In this document: one piece after another, positions 21,560 through 31,700 of the stretch | Layout of the letters: each line of letters opens with the position of its first letter | Numbering within the stretch: position 1 is the first letter of the stretch | Source: Burkholderiales bacterium PBB2 | GTDB taxonomy: Bacteria > Pseudomonadota > Gammaproteobacteria > Burkholderiales > Burkholderiaceae_C | DNA length: 64,000 bases | Reading direction: 5' to 3' | NCBI GenBank assembly: GCA_002255955.1 | Contig: NKIM01000011.1 | Location: 1 to 64,000 of the forward strand | Program-made: the position numbers and the translations under genes | Notes under the pieces: model-generated | Seen by the model: only the letters and a program-made list of their open reading frames with translations | Told to the model about the DNA's origin: nothing | The model's database searches: none

Positions 21560-22564
21560 GTGCACGCTGCGCCTGCTTCGTCCCCCTCCCCCAAGCCCGT
21601 GCTGAGCGAGGCCCTTGCCACGCTGAACGCCGAGATGCTCGAAGTCGACGCCGTCATCGGCCGCCGGCTTGGCTCTGACGTCGCGCTGATCAACCAGATC
21701 GCGGGTTACATCGTCCACGCCGGCGGCAAACGCATCCGCCCCAAGCTGGTGCTCTTGTTCGCCAATGCCCTCGGCTACGACAAGCCGGAGCGTTTCGAGC
21801 TGGCCGCCGTGATCGAATTCATCCACACCGCCACGCTGCTGCATGACGACGTCGTCGATGAATCCTCGCTGCGCCGCGGCAAACAGACCGCCAACGCCCT
21901 GTTCGGCAACGCTGCCAGCGTGTTGGTGGGCGACTTCCTCTACTCGCGCGCCTTCCAGATGATGGTGTCGGTGAACCGCATGCGCGTGCTGGAAGTGCTG
22001 GCGGAGGCGACCAATGTGATCGCCGAAGGCGAAGTGCTGCAGCTGATGAACATGCACGACCCGGACATCACGGTCGACAGCTATCTGCGCGTGATTCGCT
22101 ACAAGACCGCCAAGCTGTTCGAAGCCAGCGCCCGCCTCGGCGCCGTGCTGGCCGATGCCTCGCCCGAAGTGGAAGAAGCCTGCGCCGGCTACGGCCGCGC
22201 CCTGGGCACCGCTTTCCAACTGATCGACGATGTGCTGGACTACGAAGGCGACAGCCAGGCCCTGGGCAAGAACGTGGGCGACGACCTGCGCGAAGGCAAG
22301 ACCACCCTGCCCTTGCTCATCGCGATGGAGCGCGGCACGCCCGAGCAGCGCGCGCTGATCCGCCATGCCATCGAGCATGGCGAGCTGGAGCGCCTGAGCG
22401 AGATCGTGGAAATCGTCCGCACAACCGGTGCGTTAGATGCCACCCGCGAAGCCGCTCGTGGCGAAGCCAAGCTGGCCCGAGATTGCCTGAATTTGCTGCC
22501 TGCTAGCAAATGGCAAGAATCTCTGCTAGAATTTGCGGCTCAGTCGGTTGAGCGGTCTTTTTAA
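21560..22564 (+). CDS. ispB: Octaprenyl diphosphate synthase (polyprenyl synthetase)
   Basis: 334 residues from a GTG start. It builds the octaprenyl side chain of ubiquinone. Both Asp-rich motifs are present: LLHDDVVDES (first, near residues 93-102) and LIDDVLDYEGD (second, near 220-230), plus GGKRIRPKLVLL for allylic substrate binding. The chain length (C40) is inferred from family and order, not proven by sequence. Divergent from rplU; tRNA-Pro follows 53 bp downstream. Confidence 0.93.
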   Translation: MHAAPASSPSPKPVLSEALATLNAEMLEVDAVIGRRLGSDVALINQIAGYIVHAGGKRIRPKLVLLFANALGYDKPERFELAAVIEFIHTATLLHDDVVDESSLRRGKQTANALFGNAASVLVGDFLYSRAFQMMVSVNRMRVLEVLAEATNVIAEGEVLQLMNMHDPDITVDSYLRVIRYKTAKLFEASARLGAVLADASPEVEEACAGYGRALGTAFQLIDDVLDYEGDSQALGKNVGDDLREGKTTLPLLIAMERGTPEQRALIRHAIEHGELERLSEIVEIVRTTGALDATREAARGEAKLARDCLNLLPASKWQESLLEFAAQSVERSF

Positions 22565-22617
22565 ACCTCGTTTGAATAGCACCCGCGCAGAGCGGCAGAA
22601 CAAGTCAAAAGACAAAT

Positions 22618-22694
22618 CGGGGTGTAGCTTAGCCTGGTAGAGCGCTACGTTCGGGACGTAGAGGCCGGAGGTTCGAATCCTCTCACCCCGACCA
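22618..22694 (+). tRNA. tRNA-Pro (anticodon CGG)
   Basis: A 77-base cloverleaf: acceptor CGGGGTG/CACCCCG, anticodon stem CTACG/CGTAG with loop TTCGGGA (anticodon CGG), T loop GTTCGAATCC region and an encoded CCA end. It lies directly after ispB. No integrase or partial repeat of its 3' end is nearby, so it does not serve as an attachment site here. Confidence 0.97.
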
Positions 22695-22899
22695 GTTATT
22701 TTCTTGTTCAGACCCGTGCGACAAAGCACTGCGGATTTTTCAAAAATTCCCCTGCTGTCCAACCCACACATCCAACGCTGCTTTCGCAGCGTTTTTTGTT
22801 TCTGGCTTCCCTTTTTGTTTGCTCGCCTGCCCGCTCTGCGTGTGCTGCAGCGCGCAGAGCCCCCGCGTGCACAAGGCAGCACGCCCAGGCCACTTGCGA

Positions 22900-25572
22900 T
22901 CAGCGCAAGCTGCGCTGGGCGACGCCGAGATCGCGCCAGTCCTCGGGGTGGCAGGTGAAGAGCAGCAGTTGGTGGCGCTGCGCGGCATCGAAGATCACGC
23001 GCTTCATCTGCGCCAGGCGCTGCGCATCGCTGTGCACCAAAGCGTCGTCGAGGATGAGCAAGGTCGGCCGGCCGGCTTCTTGCAAGAGGTCGGCATAGGC
23101 AAAGCGGCTGATCAGCCCCAGCTGCTCGCGGGCGCCGAAGCTCAGTGCTTCGAAATCGCCGCTCTCCACGCCGCGCTGGAGCAAGCCCGGCGTCAAGGCC
23201 TCGTCCACATCGAGCCGGGCATCCGGAAACAGCAGTTGCACATAGCGCTGCAAATGCTGCTGCAGCGGTGCTTGCAGGCGGGCCAGGCTGGCCTGTCGTT
23301 TACTGTCGAGCTTTCGGCAGAGCAGATCGAGTGCAGCAGCGCGCAGCCGCAGCTCGTGCCAGCGGCGCTGGGCACGCGCCAGATCCCCGGCGCTTTGCTC
23401 CCGCTGCTCGTCCAAGCCCTGCGCGCCCGCCTGCTGCAAGCTCTGCTCGAGCAACTGGATCTGCACCGCAAGCTCCTGATGGGCCTGCTGCAATTGCTGA
23501 ACGCTGCGCTGCAGGCGCGCGATGTCTTGCTGAACGATGTCCGGCCGCGCGCGGTCAAGGCTGGCTTGCAGGGCTTCGACGCGTGAGGTCAGAGCTGCAA
23601 GTTCTGCCTCACCGGCCAGCCACTGCTGCTGATGCTCGCGCTGCCGCTCCAATCGACCGGGCTCGGCCAACTGAGCCCGGGCCAATTCCAGCTCGCGCTG
23701 CGCTTGCTGCTGCTGGGCCTCCATCGCGCTGTGCTGTTGTTCCAGGCGGCCGAGCTGCTGGCGGGCCGCCTCTTCCAGCCGCTGGGCCGCGTCGAGCGCA
23801 GATTCAGCCTCAGCCACGCTGAACGCCGTCTCCGCTTCACCGGCGGCCTGATGCGCCAGCGCATCCTGCAAGACCAAGAGCCGGGCCTGCAGATCGGCCT
23901 GCTCCTGCTGCAGCCGTGTCAGGCCCTGAGGCGCGCTCAGAGCCAGAGCCTGCTCGGCCAGCTTGAGCTGAGCCAAGGCTTCCTGCTGGGCGGCAAACCG
24001 ACTCTCCGCCTCGGCCAGGTCCTGCACGCCCGAACGCTCCATCGCCATGGCATGCTCTGCCCGCGCCTCGCTCCAGCGAGCCTCCAGACCGTCCAGATCC
24101 TGGCCGCCTGGCGTGATGCGCAAGCGGCCCAGGCCCGGCAGGTCGAGCACCCCGGGCGCGGCCAGCAAGACCTGACCCTGGCCCGCGAGTGATTCCGCCT
24201 CGGCCTGCCCCTCCTGGCGCAAACGCAGCTGCTGGCCCGCATCCAGCTTGAACTCCAGCCTGGTGGCCAAAGCCTGGCGCTGCAAACTAAGCTCGCGCAG
24301 ACGCTGATCCAGCTTGCGCAAGGTATCCAGGTCAGCCTTGGTGAGCGGCCGCTGCTGCGCCTGCGGCGCGCGCAGCGCGTGCACGCGCTGCTGGGCGGCA
24401 TCGGCGTGCTGCATGGCCTCGGTCAAGCGGGCTTGCTGTTGCTGCGCGGCCTCCAGCTGCTGCCGGGTCTGGCGCGCGGCTTCGGCCTGGCGCGCCTGTT
24501 GCAACTGGACCTGGGCCTGGCGCACCTGGGCGCTGCTGTGCTTGAACTGCTCGCGCGCCGGGGCGAGGCCAGCCTGCGCCCGCTGCAGCTGTTCGCTGGC
24601 CTGCGCCAGGGCCTGCTCGCGCTGGGTGGCAGCCCGCTCCTGTTCGGCAAAAGCCTGCAGCTGACGCTGCAGCAGTTGCTGCTGATTCTGCAACTGGCTC
24701 AGGCGCTGGCGGGCCTCGCCCAGCTGCTGCTCGCTCTGCTGCAGGGCCGTTTGCGCCTGCTGGGCCTGAAGCAACTGCTGCTGCAACTGCTCCCAGGGCC
24801 GCTCCTGCTCATCGCGCTGGTGCTGGCTGCGCAGCTGGGCCAGGCGGTCCACATCGTCGCGGTAGCGGGCGATCTGAAGGTCCAGATCCTGCAGCGATTG
24901 TTGCAAGGCCTGCACTCGCTGGGCGGCCTGCTCCAGCTCGGCGCGAGGCTTGCCGGTGGCTGTGAGCAGCTCGCCGCGCTGGGCGCGCAGCTCGCTCAGC
25001 AGCGCATCGCCGCCACTGGCCGCCACCTGGGCGGCCGCGCCCTGCCCCAAGCGCTCGGCCTGGCTTTGCAAGGCGCCGTGCAGATGTTCGCGGGCATGCT
25101 GGGCCGCCTCGCGCAGCTCCTGGCCCGTGCCCTGCTCCACCCAGAGCAGGCCCGGTATGCCCCAATGCTCGGTCTTGCTGGCGCCGCGGCTGGCGAAGCC
25201 GTAGCCGAAGAGCTGGGCCAGATGGTCCTCGGCCTCCGCGCCCTCCAGGCTGCGCGCATCGATGCGCAAGTCGCAGCGCGGCCGTTTGCCGAAGCTCTTG
25301 GCCAGACGGTACTGGTGGCCATCGAAAGCAAAGTCCAGCTCCACGCTGGGCGCGGCGCTGCTGTCGCCCCAGGGCAGCAGATCGCCCACGGCCGAAGAGC
25401 GGTGCCGCTCAAAAAACGCGGCACGGATGGCACGCACCAGGCTGCTCTTGCCCGCCTCGTTCGGGCCGCAAAAGATGTTGAGGCCGGGCTGCAGGTTGGC
25501 CAACTCGAATCCTTGCCGGAACTGCCGCAGCTGCTCGACGCGCAGGCGGCTCAGTTGCAAGGGCGCGCTCAT
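22900..25572 (-). CDS. YhaN/SbcC-like SMC-type ATPase
   Basis: 890 residues. A P-loop GPNEAGKSS at residues 36-44 is followed by long coiled coils rich in Gln, Ala, Leu and Arg. The C-terminal half-site has LSFGAREQLGLISRFAYADLL (signature) and PTLLILDDALVHSDAQRL (Walker B) with a switch His in TCHPED. This is the Rad50/SbcC architecture, but I see no CxxC zinc hook at mid-coil, which points to the YhaN-like branch. The start MSAPLQLSRLRVEQLRQF at 25572 overlaps the stop of the SbcD-like gene (ATGA). It probably forms a complex with that nuclease for processing DNA ends. Confidence 0.88.
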   Translation of the reverse strand: MSAPLQLSRLRVEQLRQFRQGFELANLQPGLNIFCGPNEAGKSSLVRAIRAAFFERHRSSAVGDLLPWGDSSAAPSVELDFAFDGHQYRLAKSFGKRPRCDLRIDARSLEGAEAEDHLAQLFGYGFASRGASKTEHWGIPGLLWVEQGTGQELREAAQHAREHLHGALQSQAERLGQGAAAQVAASGGDALLSELRAQRGELLTATGKPRAELEQAAQRVQALQQSLQDLDLQIARYRDDVDRLAQLRSQHQRDEQERPWEQLQQQLLQAQQAQTALQQSEQQLGEARQRLSQLQNQQQLLQRQLQAFAEQERAATQREQALAQASEQLQRAQAGLAPAREQFKHSSAQVRQAQVQLQQARQAEAARQTRQQLEAAQQQQARLTEAMQHADAAQQRVHALRAPQAQQRPLTKADLDTLRKLDQRLRELSLQRQALATRLEFKLDAGQQLRLRQEGQAEAESLAGQGQVLLAAPGVLDLPGLGRLRITPGGQDLDGLEARWSEARAEHAMAMERSGVQDLAEAESRFAAQQEALAQLKLAEQALALSAPQGLTRLQQEQADLQARLLVLQDALAHQAAGEAETAFSVAEAESALDAAQRLEEAARQQLGRLEQQHSAMEAQQQQAQRELELARAQLAEPGRLERQREHQQQWLAGEAELAALTSRVEALQASLDRARPDIVQQDIARLQRSVQQLQQAHQELAVQIQLLEQSLQQAGAQGLDEQREQSAGDLARAQRRWHELRLRAAALDLLCRKLDSKRQASLARLQAPLQQHLQRYVQLLFPDARLDVDEALTPGLLQRGVESGDFEALSFGAREQLGLISRFAYADLLQEAGRPTLLILDDALVHSDAQRLAQMKRVIFDAAQRHQLLLFTCHPEDWRDLGVAQRSLR

Positions 25573-26720
25573 GCCGACAGCTCCGTGCGGCGCTGGGCCA
25601 GAGTGGCAGTCAGCAAGGCCAGGGCCTCGCGGGCGATCTCGGCCTCGCCCGGCTCGTCTGAACTCGGTGCCGTGCCGGCCGCTCCCAGCTCGCGCAGCTC
25701 CGCAATCACCTCGGCCAGATAGCCATCGGCCTGCAGGGCGGCGATGTCCTCGTCGGTCGGCGCCAGACTCAGGGCCGAGGCCTCCACGCTCAGGTGGCGC
25801 AGGCGCCCGCGCAAGACGGCCAGTGCGGCATTCAAGCGCTGATGCAGGTCCAGCGCCAGCTGGCCTTCGAGCCGCAAGCTCAGCACGGTGTGGGCCGGCA
25901 AGGCCTCCAGGCGCTGCAGCAAGCCGTCCAGATCGCTGGCCACGCGCAGGCTGGCGGACAGCTCCAGCCAATCGAACTGCGCCGTGCGCAGCGCCTGCAC
26001 GCGCGGCTCCGCACCGGGCGCGTCGATCTCCACCAACAGGGCCTGGCCCGAGTCATTGGCCTTGAACCGATCCGGCTCTGGCGTGCCGCTGTACCAGCAG
26101 CGGGCCTCGATGCGCTTGCCGCCATGCCAATCGCCCAGGGCCAGGTAATCCAGGTGCGCACGCGCTGTGCGGTCCGGCGCGATCGGGTTGGTCGCGTCGA
26201 CCATGGACTCGGCCAGGATACCTTGCACGCTGCCATGCGCCAGGCCCAGGCGCAGCCAGCCCGCCGGCGTCTCGGCCGCATCGAACCAGGCTGTGCTGTC
26301 CCCGTAGGTATGACGTTGGCTCAGCGGCGCTGGCAGGATGGCTGTGCGGCAGGCTTCCAGCAGCACGGGCTCGGGCCGTAGGGCCAGATGCACATGGGCT
26401 GGCACCGCGCCCAGGCGCTGGGCACGCGTCCATACGCTTTCAGCCAGGGCCGCATCGTGGTTGCCCGAGATCAGCACCCACGGCCCGCTGAAGCCTGCCA
26501 TGGCGTTGAACATGCGGCGTATCGTGCGCTCCGACACCGTCTGCGCATCGAACACATCGCCGGCCACCAGCACGGCATCGACCTCGTGCGTGCAGGCCAG
26601 TGCAGCCAGCCGCTCCACGGCCGCCAAGCGCGCTTCGGCCAGGGGCAAGGCATCCTCGGGATCGAAGCTGCTGAACAAGCGGCCGATCTGCCAATCGGCG
26701 GTGTGCAGGAATCTGGGCAT
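25569..26720 (-). CDS. SbcD/YhaO-like metallophosphoesterase, DNA repair exonuclease subunit
   Basis: 383 residues. Calcineurin-like phosphoesterase motifs in order: FLHTADWQIGR (DxH region, residues 4-14), VAGDVFDAQT, SGNHDAA and LALGDWHGG, the Mre11/SbcD metal-binding set. It lies 33 bp after recD on the same strand and overlaps the ATPase gene by 4 bp. The pairing with a Rad50-like ATPase and the location after recBCD support a role in double-strand break end processing. Confidence 0.9.
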   Translation of the reverse strand: MPRFLHTADWQIGRLFSSFDPEDALPLAEARLAAVERLAALACTHEVDAVLVAGDVFDAQTVSERTIRRMFNAMAGFSGPWVLISGNHDAALAESVWTRAQRLGAVPAHVHLALRPEPVLLEACRTAILPAPLSQRHTYGDSTAWFDAAETPAGWLRLGLAHGSVQGILAESMVDATNPIAPDRTARAHLDYLALGDWHGGKRIEARCWYSGTPEPDRFKANDSGQALLVEIDAPGAEPRVQALRTAQFDWLELSASLRVASDLDGLLQRLEALPAHTVLSLRLEGQLALDLHQRLNAALAVLRGRLRHLSVEASALSLAPTDEDIAALQADGYLAEVIAELRELGAAGTAPSSDEPGEAEIAREALALLTATLAQRRTELSA

Positions 26721-26753
26721 GGGCTGCAGGCGTGAAAAAAACAGTGGGGAAAC

Positions 26754-28733
26754 TCAAACAGCCAGCAAGTCCAGCAGGCCACTGGCCCGCCGGGTGCGCT
26801 GGCGCAAGGCCTGGTGGAAGGTCTGGGCCTGGGGGCTGACCAGGGTGAAGAATTTGCGGGCGCGGGTGATGCCGGTGTAGACCAGCTCGCGGCTCAGATG
26901 GCTGCCGCCTTGCTCGGGCAGCACCAGCACCGTGTGCTCGAACTCCGAGCCCTGGGATTTGTGCACTGTCATCGCAAACGCCGTCTCCACATCGTTGAGC
27001 CGGCTCACGCCCACCGAGCGCAGCTGCGGGCCGTCGAGGAAGTAGGCGCGCAGGGGAATCAGGCCCTGGGCATCGAGCAGCTTGTGCGGCTTGAGCGCGA
27101 TGCCGATGTCGCCGTTGAACACACCGACGCTGGGGTCATTGCGCGTGACCATGATGGGCCGGCCCTCGTACCACTCGCCGCGCCGGCTGAGCAGGCCCGC
27201 CTCGGCCAAGGCACGCTCCACCGCCTGATTGATCCCCTCGGTGCCCCAGGCGCCGGCGCGCACGGCGCAGAGCAGGCGAAAGCGCTCGAACTCGCCCAAT
27301 ACCCGACGCGCCCAGTCCTCAAAGGCCAACAGGCCCGCTTCCGCCGGCGGGCGCTGGCGCAAGGCTTGCAAATACGAGGCATAACCGCCCGGCGCACCGG
27401 GCCGTCCCTGCAGGGCCAGGCGCAAGACATCAGCCGGCTCGGGCGCGGGCAGCTGCAGCAAGGCCTGATCTTCTGCTTGCGCCATCAAGCCTTGAGCCGC
27501 CACCACATCGCCACGGTTGACCGCCAAGGCCAGCTGACCGATCGGGCCACCAAAACGCCGGCTTTCGCGAAGCATCACGGTGGCCTGGGCCAGGGCTTGT
27601 GGCCGCTCGGCCTGCAGGTACTCGGCCGGCAAGACCTGACCCGTCGCCGCCTGCGCAAAAGCCGCGGTGGCCGCGCTGTAGCCGCCACGCTCGGCCTCGC
27701 GGCAGAGATCCCCCAGCACCGCGCCGGCCTCCACCGAGGCGAGCTGGTCCTTGTCGCCCAAGAGGATCAAGCGCGCCCCGGGCGGCAGGGCTTCCAGCAA
27801 GGCCGCCATCATTTCCAGATGGACCATGGACGCCTCGTCCACGATCAACACATCCAGCTCCAGCGGATGGGCCGCATCGGCGCGGAAAGCGCGCGTGTCC
27901 GGCCGCGCACCGAGCAAGGCATGCAGGGTGCGCGCGGGGCCGATGTGCGAGGCCAGCTCGCGCAGATCGAAGTCCGGCGCCAGCGCCTCGGCCAGGCCTT
28001 GCAGGGCCGATTCGATGGACTGCTTGAGTCGCGCCGCAGCCTTGCCCGTGGGTGCGGCCAAGGCCACGCGCAAGGTCTGGCGCTGAGGGTGGACAGCGAA
28101 CAGCAGAGCGAGCAGGCGCGCGGCCGTGTAGGTCTTGCCAGTGCCCGGGCCGCCGGTGATGACGGCCAGGCGGCTGCGCAAGGCCACGGCACAGGCCAGC
28201 TGCTGCCAGTCCAGGCCCGCGGCCGGTGTGGGGAACAAGCGGCCCAGCCAGGCGCGCAAGGCCAAGGTGTCGAGCCGCTCTGTCGCGGCCACGCGCGCCA
28301 GCACCTGGCTGGCCACACGCTGCTCGTACTGCCAGTAGCGGCGCAGATAGAGGCGCTGGCCTTGCAGCACCAGCGGGCTGTGGCTGTCGGGCGCGCCGGG
28401 CTGCCAGACCAGGGGGCTGGCCGCCAAACGCTGCGCCCACTCGGCCGGAGTCGTCGGCAGGTTCAGCTCAGCCAAACGCTGCGCCGGCTCGGCGCCCCAG
28501 CCCAGCAGATCGGACGCATCCTCGCAGAGCTGCGCCAGGGGCAGGCAGGCATGGCCGCGCCCCTCCAGATGGCTGAGCAAGGCCACGGCCAGCAGCACGG
28601 CCGCATCGGCCTGCGGGTCCAGCTCGTGCATGAAGCCGGCCAGGGCTGCGTCCAGGCGGCGCAGCCAGTTGTGCTGCGCCCAGGTCTTCAACTCCTGCTG
28701 CAGCGCGGAGGGCGTCATCGGGTCCATGGTCAT
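26754..28733 (-). CDS. recD: Exodeoxyribonuclease V subunit alpha (RecD helicase)
   Basis: 659 residues. Superfamily 1B helicase, the 5'-3' motor of RecBCD. P-loop ITGGPGTGKTYTAARLL near residue 195, DEASMVHLEMMAALLEALP (Walker B region), GDKDQL (motif III) and C-terminal TVHKSQGSEF and VYTGITRAR motifs are visible. The ATG at 28733 overlaps the recB stop; two further ATGs follow within 15 bp. Confidence 0.95.
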   Translation of the reverse strand: MTMDPMTPSALQQELKTWAQHNWLRRLDAALAGFMHELDPQADAAVLLAVALLSHLEGRGHACLPLAQLCEDASDLLGWGAEPAQRLAELNLPTTPAEWAQRLAASPLVWQPGAPDSHSPLVLQGQRLYLRRYWQYEQRVASQVLARVAATERLDTLALRAWLGRLFPTPAAGLDWQQLACAVALRSRLAVITGGPGTGKTYTAARLLALLFAVHPQRQTLRVALAAPTGKAAARLKQSIESALQGLAEALAPDFDLRELASHIGPARTLHALLGARPDTRAFRADAAHPLELDVLIVDEASMVHLEMMAALLEALPPGARLILLGDKDQLASVEAGAVLGDLCREAERGGYSAATAAFAQAATGQVLPAEYLQAERPQALAQATVMLRESRRFGGPIGQLALAVNRGDVVAAQGLMAQAEDQALLQLPAPEPADVLRLALQGRPGAPGGYASYLQALRQRPPAEAGLLAFEDWARRVLGEFERFRLLCAVRAGAWGTEGINQAVERALAEAGLLSRRGEWYEGRPIMVTRNDPSVGVFNGDIGIALKPHKLLDAQGLIPLRAYFLDGPQLRSVGVSRLNDVETAFAMTVHKSQGSEFEHTVLVLPEQGGSHLSRELVYTGITRARKFFTLVSPQAQTFHQALRQRTRRASGLLDLLAV

Positions 28734-31700
28734 ACCTCTTCTTCTTTTTCTTCTTGGTGCTGCGTGTCGATCAAGGCCTCCAGCCCCTCCAACAGCGCCA
28801 GCGGCGGCCGCACCCACAGGCAGCCGGCCTCGGGCCCGTCCATGCCGCGCATGAAGAGATAGAGCGCGCCGCCCAGGTGCTGGGCCGGGTCATAGTGCTC
28901 GCCCAGGCGCTGGCGCAGCAGGCGGTGCAGGGCCAGCAGGTAGAGGGCGGCCTGCACGTCATAACGGTGTTCGGCCATGGCGGCCTCGAGGGCCTCATGG
29001 TCGTAATCGGCATCGCGCTCGCCCAGGGCATTGGACTTGTAGTCCAGCACCCAGAAACGCCCGCCCTGCTCGAACACCAAGTCAGCAAAGCCCATCATCA
29101 AGCCCTGCAGCGCGCGCTCGGGCAGGGCCGGGCGCGGCCGGCCGCCAAGCAGATGCTGGCGGCAGAGCGCGTCGATGGATTGTGAGCTCAGCCCGCTGCT
29201 GGGGAACCAGAACTCCATTTCCGGCAGCAGCGCGTCCAGGCGCGCGAGCGAGGCGCCCTCGCTCAGCGGCGGCAGCGGCGTTTGCAGCAGGCGGCTCAGC
29301 CAGCTCAAGACCTCGTCTGACCAGTTGCCCCAGCCCTGGCGCTCGCAACGCGCCCGCAGCTGGGCTTGCAGGGACGGCGAATCGGCCAGGGCAAAGCCTT
29401 CACCGGCCAGCCATTCCAGCTGGTCGTGCAGGAAATTGCCGGCGAAAGCGCCGCGCGGGAAGCGGTGCCAGGCGGGCAACAGGCTGACGCTGCTTGATGT
29501 TTGGGTTTCAGCGGGCGCCTGCGCCGCCAGGGCCGCCGCCTCAGGGTCAGCCAGGCGGTCTTCGTCGTCGCGCGCGGCAGCGTCGCTGATCAGGCGGCCG
29601 GCATCCAGGGCCGGCGCCTTGGCGCTGCTCAGCGCGCGCACCAGGGCCGAGAAGCTGCTGACCGTCCATCGGCGCTCGAACTGGGCCTCGTACACCTCGG
29701 CCTCGCGCAGCGGCGGCGCCGACTCGCGCGCTTGCAGGGCGCTGCAGGGCCAGTCAGGGCGGTAAATCAGGCGGTTCAAATGAATGCCCGCAGGATCGCC
29801 TGCGGCCAGATCCGCGGCCGAGGTCCAGAGCTCCTCCGGTGTCTGCGGCACACCGCCACCGAGCACATAGCCCAAGGCACTGCGGTGCACCTGGCAGTCT
29901 TCGCTCTGCCCCACCTTCAGGGCCGAAACGCCCAGCCACAAGGCATGGCGGGCGCGGGTCATGGCCACGTAAAAGAGGCGCAGGTCCTCGCGCTGACGCT
30001 CCAGATCGGCGGCAGCGATCTGCTCGGCATCGGGCTCCAGATGCAGCTGCTGCTCCAGCTTGACGTAGCGCGCGCGGCGCTTGTCCACGGCGCGGAAGCT
30101 GGCGGCAAAGGGCAGGAAGACCAGTGGGTACTCCAGGCCCTTGGATTTGTGCACCGTCACCACCTTGACCAGATCGGCGTCGCTTTCCAGGCGCACGATC
30201 TGCTCCTCGCCGCCGGTGCCACCGGGCTCGGCAATCTGGGCCGCCAGCCAGCGGATCAAGGCCTGCTCGCCGTCCAGCTGGCTGCTTGCGGCCTGCAAGA
30301 GCTCGGCCAGGTGCAGCACATTGGTCAGGCGGCGCTCACCGCTGACCTGCAGCGTCAGGCCCGCGGCCAGCCAGCGGCTGGGCAGCTGCAAGCGGTGCAG
30401 GGTCTGGCGCAACATACTCAAGACCCCTTGCTGCTGCCAGACACTGTGCAAGGCCTTGAGCTGCTCGCTGCGCAGATCAAAGGCTTCGTCGTCACGGGCC
30501 AGTTCGGCCAGCTCGGCCAGGCTCAGGCCCAGGGTGGGGCTGGCCAGGGCGGCGCGCACCAGGCGAGCATCGAGCGGCGAGGCCACGGCACGCAGCCAGG
30601 CCAGCAGATCGCGGGCCTCATCGCTGGCGAAGACCGAATCCTTGTCCGACAGGTAGACCGAGGCCAGGCCACGGCGCCGCATGGCCTCGCGCACGGCCGT
30701 GGCCTCGCGGGCATTGCGCACCAGCACGGCGATGTCGGCCGGGCGCAGGCGCTGGAAGCTGCCCTGGGTTTCATTCAAGAAACCGGCCTTGTCGCCATTG
30801 AGCAGGCCGACGATGGTCTCGGCGCAGACCTCACCGAACCGCTGCAAGCTAGCGCGGCCGTCTTGCAAATCCAGGTCCAGCCACAGCTGCAAGGCCGGTA
30901 CGGCACCGCGGCTGCAGACGAACACCTCGCCCCGGCCGCGCGCCACCACCGGCTGGAAGGGCAAGGGGCTGGCCTGCCCCACGCTGCCCAGCAAAAAGGC
31001 GCCGGCGTCAAAGTCCTCGGCCCGCGCGAACACGGTGTTGACCGCCTGAACCAGGGCCTGGGTCGAACGGTGGTTGGTGCCCAGCAGGTAGTGGCGGCCC
31101 TCGGTCTGGCGGCGCACGTTCAGATAACTGTAAATATCGGCGCCACGGAAACCGTAGATCGATTGCTTGGGGTCGCCGATTAGCAAGAGCGTGCTGTCGC
31201 GCGCGTTGTCGGCGATGCGGTAGAGCCGATCGAAGATGCGGGTCTGCAGCGGCGAGGTGTCCTGGAACTCATCGATCAAGGCCACCGGGTACTGGGCCCG
31301 CATGCGCTCGCGCAGGCGGCGCGCATGTTCGCCATGCCGCGCTTCATCGAGAGCCTCGTCCAGGCGCTGCAACATGTCGGCAAAACCGAAGCTGCCGTCC
31401 TGGCGCTTGAGCTCGGCCAGGCGCTCGCGGATGTGCAGGGCCGCATGCAAGCGCAGCGGTGCGCTGGCCGAGGGCAAGGCGGCGAGGCCGGCGAGCAACT
31501 CTTCGAAGGCGGCAAACTCGGGTGGCCAGTCGGGCTCGGCAGCATCGGGCTTGAGCGCTTCTTTCATGCCGCTGAGCGGCAAGCGCTTGAGGGCCGAATC
31601 ACTCAGCTCCAGCGTCTCTTGCTCGGGATCGAGCGCCCAGGCGGCCAGGGTTTTCAGCCAGGCGGTGTAGTGCCGCGTCGCCAGCTTGCGCTTGTCGAAG

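Noticed and set aside
22618-22694. tRNA-Pro as an attachment site of an integrated element
   Set aside because: No integrase nearby and no second copy of the 3' end in the window; the flanks are ordinary genes.
22526-22882. Minus-strand reading frame with the peptide GERIRTSGLYVPNVALYQAKL
   Set aside because: It is the antisense reading of tRNA-Pro and its flanks; this peptide is a well-known false annotation.
25573-25971. N-terminal extension of the YhaN/SbcC-like ATPase by 133 residues
   Set aside because: It lies inside the SbcD-like gene in another frame; the ATG at 25572 overlaps that gene's stop and begins with the conserved sequence.
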